Assembly (NCBI GenBank): GCA_026416295.1
Contig: JAOAFL010000118.1
Span: 1-64,000, forward strand
DNA from: Burkholderiales bacterium
GTDB lineage: Bacteria; Pseudomonadota; Gammaproteobacteria; Burkholderiales; SG8-39
DNA: 64,000 nt
Direction of reading: 5' to 3'
A model generated the notes under the pieces. It did no database searches. It was not told where the DNA came from and saw nothing but the letters and a program-made list of their open reading frames with translations. The translations under genes were made by a program, and so were the position numbers. The stretch's first letter is position 1; each line of letters starts with the position of its first letter. This document shows, piece by piece, positions 58,701 to 64,000 of this stretch.

Positions 58701-58925
58701 ATGACCGAGGGCACGGAAAACCTGATCCTCGAGCACCTGCGCGCCATCCGCGCGAAGCTCGATCAGCACAGCGAGGAGTTCCGAGCGATCAAGCTGCGGC
58801 TCTCGTCGCTGGAGACGCAGATGGCGAACGTGCACTCCGATCTGGCGATCCTGCACGGCCGCATCGACGCGGTCGAGGAGCGGCTCGACCGGATCGAAAA
58901 GCGCCTCGACCTCGCCAGCGCTTAG
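58701..58925 (+). CDS. Small coiled-coil protein of unknown function
   Basis: A 74-residue protein, almost wholly a heptad-repeat coiled coil: NLILEHLRAIRAKLDQHSEE, then LRLSSLETQMANVHSDLAIL and IDAVEERLDRIEKRLDL. Similar small coiled-coil proteins are common in proteobacteria, but I know no defined function. It is divergent from imuA (the LexA box lies 75 bases away and may also affect it) and convergent with the T6SS gene tagH. Confidence 0.75.
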   Translation: MTEGTENLILEHLRAIRAKLDQHSEEFRAIKLRLSSLETQMANVHSDLAILHGRIDAVEERLDRIEKRLDLASA

Positions 58926-58976
58926 CGCGGCCTGCGCCGGCGGGTGTTCTGGAGCCGGAACCGGGCCGGCGCCCGC

Positions 58977-60509
58977 CTACTTTCTGCGCAGTTGCTTCGT
59001 CTGCGCCATGTAGGCGGCGATGAAGTCGCGGCCGAACGCCTTGTTGAAATCGTCCTCGGCCTCGCGCGCGAGCTTCTGCTGATACGCGGAGAAAAGGTCC
59101 CACAGCCGCGCCTTGCGGTTCAGACCGAGTCCGCCGGAAGCCTTGGCGAGCTCCTCCTCCAGCCTCTTCGGATCGAAACGCCGCAGCGCACCGAGCACCG
59201 CGGCACGCATGCCGGCGACGAGCGCCGCCTCGTGCGCGCGCACGTCGTCGAAGGCGTCGGTGACCGCCTGCACCGGCGGCAGAAACCCGCTGGTGCCCTC
59301 CTGGGTATCGAGGAGAAAATCGATCGCCTCCCGCGGGTCGCTCATCAGCTTCAGCGGATTGTTGTCGCGCGAAGCGACCATGGTGCGGTCTTCCGCCCTG
59401 AACTCCTTCTTCGCCTCGGCACGCGCCGCAAGGAGCGCCATCACGCCTTCGACCGCCGCGCGTACGATGGCGCCGCTCTGCCGCAGGAACATTTCGATTT
59501 CCCGCTCGTCGCCGAACGACCGCTCGGGCAGCCCCGCGCCTTCGAGAAACGCCCTCGCTGCGCGCTGCAGACCGTCGAGCGCGCTCGCCGGCGACGAAAT
59601 GCCGATCAGCGTCGGTTCGGCGAACCGAGGTCCCTCGGCCGCCAGCTCGCTCTGCTCGGTCCCTGGCTCGACGAACGCTGCCCTTTCGGATGCCGCCTCC
59701 AGAGCGGCGGCCTCGCCCTCGTCCGTTGCGAGCGGCCCGGCTGAAGTTCCGTCCGCCGGCGCCTCATCGAAGATTCCGCGCTCCGGCAGCGGCAGCTGAC
59801 CTCGAAGCTGCGTCACCTCCAGAAGCACGCTGTCTTCGACCGAGATCACCGCCTGCGCCGCAAGCGTCCCTTTTCCGACGAAGGTCGGCTCGTCGAAGAT
59901 CTCGCCCGGCATCGCCACGCCGACGCCGGTCGCCTCGGCGAAAATCCTTTCTTCGGAAGTCACCGGGGGAACGTCGGGCGTTGCGGCCGACCCGGTCGCA
60001 TCGACACGTTCGACGAGGGGCGACCGCCGCTCCGAAATCTCCGCAGGCGGCACGGCTTCCTCGGTGCCCGGCGCGGTGATTTCTGCCTGCGATGAGCCGA
60101 TATCGGCTTCGGCGACGAAGCTTTCGTCCTGTGGTCCGCAAGACGCGTCGTCTGCGTCTGCGGGCAGCGGCGCGGCCGTCTCCGCGGGAATCGGAAACGC
60201 CAGCAGCTCGAGTTCGTACTCGCCGATCTCCAGCCGGTCGCCGGCCTGCACTTGCAGACGGCTGCCCGACCCGTGGCGATGCCCGTTCACGAACACAGGG
60301 TTGACCTTCGACAAGACCGTGAGCCACAGCGCATCGCCCTCGAAGGCGAGTTCGGCGTGCGTTCGCGATACCCACTTCTTGGGATCGTCCAGCGCGAGGG
60401 TGCATTCCGCGCCGCGCCCGATCGTGAGGCGCAGCGCCTCGAACGTGCGCTCGCCGAGAAACAGCACGTTCTCCGGGCCTTTGCGGTAGAGCCGCAGCGC
60501 GATCGTCAT
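58977..60509 (-). CDS. tagH: Type VI secretion FHA-domain protein TagH
   Basis: TagH/Fha scaffolds act in post-translational control of T6SS firing by binding phosphothreonine. The 510-residue product has an N-terminal FHA domain (residues ~5-95) with IGRGAECTL, VSRTHAEL and PVFVNGHRHG. A long acidic, repetitive linker (about 110-300) contains the repeated EPTFVG and EPTLIG phrases. The C-terminal T6SS-specific domain includes NNPLKLMSDPREAIDFLL and FGRDFIAAYMAQ. It overlaps tagF by four bases. EPT(F/L) threonines in the linker could be phosphorylation targets. Confidence 0.9.
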   Translation of the reverse strand: MTIALRLYRKGPENVLFLGERTFEALRLTIGRGAECTLALDDPKKWVSRTHAELAFEGDALWLTVLSKVNPVFVNGHRHGSGSRLQVQAGDRLEIGEYELELLAFPIPAETAAPLPADADDASCGPQDESFVAEADIGSSQAEITAPGTEEAVPPAEISERRSPLVERVDATGSAATPDVPPVTSEERIFAEATGVGVAMPGEIFDEPTFVGKGTLAAQAVISVEDSVLLEVTQLRGQLPLPERGIFDEAPADGTSAGPLATDEGEAAALEAASERAAFVEPGTEQSELAAEGPRFAEPTLIGISSPASALDGLQRAARAFLEGAGLPERSFGDEREIEMFLRQSGAIVRAAVEGVMALLAARAEAKKEFRAEDRTMVASRDNNPLKLMSDPREAIDFLLDTQEGTSGFLPPVQAVTDAFDDVRAHEAALVAGMRAAVLGALRRFDPKRLEEELAKASGGLGLNRKARLWDLFSAYQQKLAREAEDDFNKAFGRDFIAAYMAQTKQLRRK

Positions 60510-61096
60510 GTCAGTGCCGCCGGTCTGCCCGCGAGCATCTCGCAATAGCGCTCGGGGCCCGGCATGCCTTCGATCGAGAACTGCCATCCCGGCGCGAGTT
60601 CCGAATCGCGCGTCTGCCAGGCGCTGCGCGGGGCGCCGCGGTCCGCTGTCCCCGAAGGCGACGGCGGAGGCGCAAGCGCGCCGACCGCCGCGTCGAAGTC
60701 CTCCGGACCGATCGCCGGCGAGAGCGCCGCGGTCGCGACCCGCTCGGCCGCGTCCAGCCAGCCGCTCAACGTCGTCAGCGCCGCATCGACCGCAAGCGGC
60801 CTCGCGCCGAGCGCATACACGAGGGTCAGCGGGTAATAGCGACCGACGCAGTCCACGCTGGGCGCCATCACGCCCGTCCAGCCGGAAGGCGTCAGAACCC
60901 CGGGCGCGAGCACGAAGCGCCACACCGGCGCCGTGAGAAACCGCTCGCGCCAGGCCGCACCGAGCGCCTCGCGGCTTGCGTCGATCAGCCCGTCGAGCCA
61001 ACGCTCCCACGGCGCGCGGAACTCGGCGGGAACCCTGCGAACGAGGAAATCGCCGCTCGAGGGCAGCTTGCCGATCCAGCCGCAGGCGCCGTTCAC
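60506..61096 (-). CDS. tagF: Type VI secretion accessory protein TagF (ImpM)
   Basis: TagF/ImpM is a negative post-translational regulator of T6SS assembly, often acting with the FHA protein. The 196-residue product has CGWIGKLPSSGDFLVRRVP at the N-terminus, APGVLTPSGWTGVMAPSVDCVGRYYPLTLV and a C-terminal WQFSIEGMP. The family core is complete and no PppA phosphatase fusion is present. GTG 61096 overlaps the tssM stop (GTGA), and its own stop overlaps tagH (ATGA). Confidence 0.9.
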   Translation of the reverse strand: MNGACGWIGKLPSSGDFLVRRVPAEFRAPWERWLDGLIDASREALGAAWRERFLTAPVWRFVLAPGVLTPSGWTGVMAPSVDCVGRYYPLTLVYALGARPLAVDAALTTLSGWLDAAERVATAALSPAIGPEDFDAAVGALAPPPSPSGTADRGAPRSAWQTRDSELAPGWQFSIEGMPGPERYCEMLAGRPAALT

Positions 61097-63006
61097 GAGC
61101 GTGCTCCCTGCGCGAGCCGTTCGCGCGCCTGCCGCACGAGCGCCTCGTCGGCACGCTGCGGCGGCCCCTCGGCAAGACCTGCGCGCACGTGGCGCGCAAG
61201 GCTCGCCGCGACGTCGCCGCCCCAGTACGTCGCGAGCACCGAGGCGATTTGCGCGGCCTCTCCCGCCCTCGCTTCGCAGAGCGCGAGGTAGGCCGCAAGC
61301 GACGCCTCGAGCGTCGCGCTGCCGGGCGCTTCGCGCACCGATTTCTCGAGTGCGGCCGCCGCGAGCGGGGTCAGTGCGTCGCGCAGCGCCGCACGATAGG
61401 CGCGGCGCGCCTGCGCGATCACTTTCTCGTGCTGCGAGAGCCCGACGCGCTGCACGAGCGGGACCGGCGTCGTGGCAAGCCGCTCGAGCGTGTCGAGTGC
61501 CCGGAGCAGCGGCGGTGCAGGCGCTACGGCGCGCGCGGCTGCGGCGAGCTGCACGCGCGCCTCGCGTACGGCGGCGCCTGCGTCGCCGATCCACCCGCGG
61601 TTGCCGAAGTAACTCGCTGTCCATGCCGCGGCGAGCGCGACGCTTGCCGCCGCGATCGCGGCGTACGCGAGCGGCCGCCAGGCGCGCCGGCGCTTGTCAG
61701 GACGGGCGAGTCCCTGCTCCGGAAAGATGACTTCCTGCAGCAGCCGGCGGATGAAGAACGCCTTGCCGCTCGGGCTCGCCGCGTGCGCCGGCGCCCGCTC
61801 CAGGTCGAAAGTGCGCGCGATCGCGCCGAGCACCCGATCGATCGGATTGCCTTCCTGCGTGCCGCTGGTGAAATAAACCCCGCGCAGCATCGGCGGCTCG
61901 TGGTTCTGCTGCTGCGCGAACGCGAGCACGAGAAACTCGCTCAGGAGCGGTCCGAGCGCATGAAACTGCTGCGGAAAGCGGTAGATCGCGGCGCGCCGCT
62001 GCAGGTCGGGCTCCCGATGCAACCGCTCGATCAGAAGCGCGTGCAGGCGCTCTTCGAGCGCCGCGAACTCGGCCTCGAACCTTCCCGCGGCGCCTGTCTG
62101 CCCCGACACCGTCTCCGGGTCGAACGTCACGCCCCAGACGCGCGCACGCGCCTCGGCGTCCAGCTCGCCGAAGAATTCCATGAAGCCGGCGAGCAGGTCG
62201 GCCTTGGTCACCATCACGTACACCGGAAACCGCAGGCCGAGTCGCGCGTAGAGTTCCGCAAGCCGCATACGCACGTGGCCCGCATAGCGCAGCCGCTCTT
62301 CGCGCGTCCATAGCAGCAGATCGGATACGCTGACGGTCACGATCGCCCCGTTGAGCGGCAGCCGCGGGCGGAACTGCTTCAGCAGGTCGAGGAAGCCGTA
62401 CCACGCCGCGGCGTCGGCCTTGCGGTCGCTCTCCTGCGTCGTATAGCGGCCGGCGGTGTCGAGCAGCACCGCCTCGTCGGTGAACCACCAGTCGCAGTTT
62501 CGCGTTCCGCCGACGCCCTGAACCGCCGGCGCGCCGCTCGCCCCGCCGAGGATGAAGCGCAGGCCGGAGTGCACGAGAGCCGTGGTCTTGCCGGATCCCG
62601 GCGCGCCGATGAACACGTACCAGGGCAGCTCGTGGAGTCGCTGCGTCTCGCCGCCCGGTCCCGTGAAGCGGGCCTGTTTGAGCACCGCAGCCGCGGCGAC
62701 GAAGCGCGCGCGAAGGATCTCGATTTCCTCCGCGGCGCGCGCTGCCGAGTCGCCTTCGGCGCCCGCCTGCGCGATCGCATCGAGCATGCGCCCGGCCGCC
62801 TCGCGGGCGCGCCGCGTACGAAACCATTCCCAGCAAAGCCACGCGGCGCCGGCGAGCGCGATGCACACGATCCGCTGCCAAGGCGCATCGAGCGGTCGCA
62901 GATCGCCCACGCCGACCGCGTCGCCCGCGAACCAGACGACCAGAGCGAAAGCGAGCCAGGCGGCGGCGCCGATCGTCCAGCGGTTTGCGGCGTTGCGCCA
63001 GTTCAC
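61093..63006 (-). CDS. tssM: Type VI secretion membrane protein TssM, unusually short
   Basis: TssM (IcmF-like) spans the inner membrane and with TssJ/TssL anchors the apparatus. This product has 637 residues, against about 1,100-1,300 in most systems. Two N-terminal membrane segments (~11-30 and ~46-62), the NTPase domain with Walker A GAPGSGKTTAL and DTAGRYTTQ, and the third membrane segment near 440-462 are intact. Only about 170 residues of the periplasmic part remain, and the usual IcmF C-terminal domains that bind TssJ are absent. The stop overlaps the tagF start, so this is an ordered gene end, not an obvious frameshift. GTG start. Confidence 0.87.
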   Translation of the reverse strand: MNWRNAANRWTIGAAAWLAFALVVWFAGDAVGVGDLRPLDAPWQRIVCIALAGAAWLCWEWFRTRRAREAAGRMLDAIAQAGAEGDSAARAAEEIEILRARFVAAAAVLKQARFTGPGGETQRLHELPWYVFIGAPGSGKTTALVHSGLRFILGGASGAPAVQGVGGTRNCDWWFTDEAVLLDTAGRYTTQESDRKADAAAWYGFLDLLKQFRPRLPLNGAIVTVSVSDLLLWTREERLRYAGHVRMRLAELYARLGLRFPVYVMVTKADLLAGFMEFFGELDAEARARVWGVTFDPETVSGQTGAAGRFEAEFAALEERLHALLIERLHREPDLQRRAAIYRFPQQFHALGPLLSEFLVLAFAQQQNHEPPMLRGVYFTSGTQEGNPIDRVLGAIARTFDLERAPAHAASPSGKAFFIRRLLQEVIFPEQGLARPDKRRRAWRPLAYAAIAAASVALAAAWTASYFGNRGWIGDAGAAVREARVQLAAAARAVAPAPPLLRALDTLERLATTPVPLVQRVGLSQHEKVIAQARRAYRAALRDALTPLAAAALEKSVREAPGSATLEASLAAYLALCEARAGEAAQIASVLATYWGGDVAASLARHVRAGLAEGPPQRADEALVRQARERLAQGARS

Positions 63007-63016
63007 GCGTTGCCCC

Positions 63017-64000
63017 TCACGACGCCTCCAGCACGATCACCACGCGCCGGTTGCGCGCGCGGTTCACCTCGCTGTCGTTCGGCGCGACCGGCTCGGAGTC
63101 CGCGACGCCTTGGGCCTTCAACCGCTTCGGGTCGGAAAGGCGGCGCGACATCAGCTTCACGACCGTCTCGGCTCGCGCTGCCGACAGTTCCCAGTTCGAG
63201 TGAAAGCGCGCAGTCCGGATCGGCACATTGTCCGTGTGCCCGGTGACGACGATCGTTCCGGGGACGCGCTCGAGCGCGTCGGCGATGCGCAGCACGATCG
63301 GCTCGACGTCCGGTGCGAGCCGCGCGCTGCCCGAGGCGAAAAGCCGGTCGCTGCGAACGACGATCGTGCTGCGTTGCGCGTCCTCGGTCACCGCGACTTG
63401 CCCGGCGCGGATCGCCTCGGCGAGCTGCGGCGCGACGCGCTCGACCGGCCCGGCGACGGATGCCGGTGTCGGCGGGGCGAGCGGCCTCGGCACCGCGTTC
63501 GCAAGCTGCGCGAGGTCGCGCGCGACCGGGTCGGACCTTTCCCCGAGCGAAAAGGCGAACGCGAGGTAGAGGGTAACGAGCGCCACCGCCGCACCGGAGA
63601 GCGCCGCCCAGAGCGCGAGCGCACCCGGGATCTCTCGCCGCCGCGTCTCCACCCCGCGCCAGCGCACCGACAGCTCGCCGTCTTCGTGCAGGGGCCGGCG
63701 CATGCGCACCTGCGCATAGACGCGCCCGGCGATCGCCTGCAGCGCGTCTCGGCCACCCTCGACGTCGCGGTATCTGCCTTCGTAGCCGAGCGCGAGGCAG
63801 GCATAGAAGAATTCGAGCAGATCGGCGTTCGCGACCGGATCTCCCAGCGCGCGCTCGAGGTCGTCGAAGAATTTTTGCCCGGCGGTGTCTTCGCCGAGGA
63901 GCATCCGAACCAACCCGTTTTCCCGCCAGCTCGCGCCCCACGGCGTGCGCGAGGCCGACTCGTCGAGCAGGGCGCAAAGCGCGTAGCGAGCGACCGCGAT
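63017..64000 (-). CDS. tssL: Type VI secretion protein TssL with OmpA domain, N-terminus missing
   Basis: A partial TssL (DotU/IcmH-like): 327 residues are present and the frame runs off the contig edge. The visible DotU part has ARYALCALLDE, TPWG, QKFFDDLERAL and LLEFFYACLALGYEGRYR. One membrane segment lies near GALALWAALSGAAVALVTLYLAF. The C-terminal OmpA-like peptidoglycan-binding domain has VTGHTDNVPIRT, SNWELSAARAETVV and NRRVVIVLE, the evolved form of TssL. It precedes tssM by ten bases. The rest of the T6SS cluster should lie beyond 64000. Confidence 0.92.
   Translation of the reverse strand: MAVARYALCALLDESASRTPWGASWRENGLVRMLLGEDTAGQKFFDDLERALGDPVANADLLEFFYACLALGYEGRYRDVEGGRDALQAIAGRVYAQVRMRRPLHEDGELSVRWRGVETRRREIPGALALWAALSGAAVALVTLYLAFAFSLGERSDPVARDLAQLANAVPRPLAPPTPASVAGPVERVAPQLAEAIRAGQVAVTEDAQRSTIVVRSDRLFASGSARLAPDVEPIVLRIADALERVPGTIVVTGHTDNVPIRTARFHSNWELSAARAETVVKLMSRRLSDPKRLKAQGVADSEPVAPNDSEVNRARNRRVVIVLEAS

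Noticed and set aside
58934-58972. 8-bp dyad GCGCCGGC/GCCGGCGC between the coiled-coil gene and tagH as a terminator
   Set aside because: The loop is 23 bases and there is no T-tract; GC-rich dyads this size are common here.
61050-61150. Frameshift explaining the short tssM
   Set aside because: The downstream frames encode TagF, not the missing TssM domain, and the stop/start overlap looks native; an assembly deletion remains possible.

Overview
The window looks like one end of a draft or metagenome-assembled contig from a very GC-rich betaproteobacterium. I infer this from the gene orders smc-zipA-ligA, dapC-dapD-pilU-dapE-prmB, rimP-nusA-infB-rbfA-truB-rpsO-pnp and scpB-scpA-trpS-M50-yciO, from the tRNA trio Pro-Arg-His beside dksA, and from imuA-imuB-dnaE2 under a CTGT-N8-ACAG LexA box. 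The first 19 bases are a Tn5 mosaic-end (Nextera) adapter, so the left edge is a sequencing boundary. Both edge genes, ligA and tssL, are cut off.

Layout. 0-6 kb: chromosome segregation, division and ligation genes on the minus strand (ligA partial, zipA, smc), then queF. 6-11.5 kb: plus-strand lysine/peptidoglycan precursor genes (dapC, dapD, dapE) with a pilU-type ATPase and prmB. 11.5-12.3 kb: tRNA-Pro, -Arg, -His and dksA. 12.4-20.8 kb: the translation/transcription operon rimP to pnp on the minus strand, preceded by a promoter and a terminator-like hairpin. 20.8-26.3 kb: a tightly overlapping minus operon (alpha/beta hydrolase, yciO-like, M50 protease, trpS, scpA, scpB, rluB).

26.3-36.5 kb is accessory metabolism. 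It holds a gamma-carbonic anhydrase, a short-chain dehydrogenase whose 3' end is duplicated downstream, a single-chain 1149-residue Nfn-like flavoprotein, pfkA, and a four-gene overlapping set (membrane protein, C45 autoprocessing hydrolase, AtzG-like small protein, amidase). A decayed acyl-CoA ligase remnant lies next to this set. 36.5-46 kb carries a branched-chain-type ABC transporter with one binding protein, one ATPase pair but two permease pairs, then an exported YtkA/FixH-like protein, a RutE-type reductase, an acetyl-CoA hydrolase/CoA-transferase and an MFS carrier. Together these look like uptake and activation of small organic acids.

46-58.6 kb mixes NAD salvage (pncB) with SOS functions (SRAP, lexA, imuA-imuB-dnaE2). 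Between them lies a compact signalling island: a membrane histidine kinase and a receiver on one strand face an Hpt protein, a receiver-cyclase and a receiver-Ser/Thr kinase on the other. 59-64 kb is the edge of a type VI secretion cluster (tagH, tagF, an unusually short tssM, tssL with an OmpA domain).

Points most worth a second look are the signalling island, the short TssM, the one-chain Nfn-like enzyme with an operator and leaderless mini-ORF in front of it, the C45/AtzG/amidase set, and a repeated pattern of -10-like hexamers exactly six bases before start codons. I had no search tools, so family names rest on recognised motifs and gene order.
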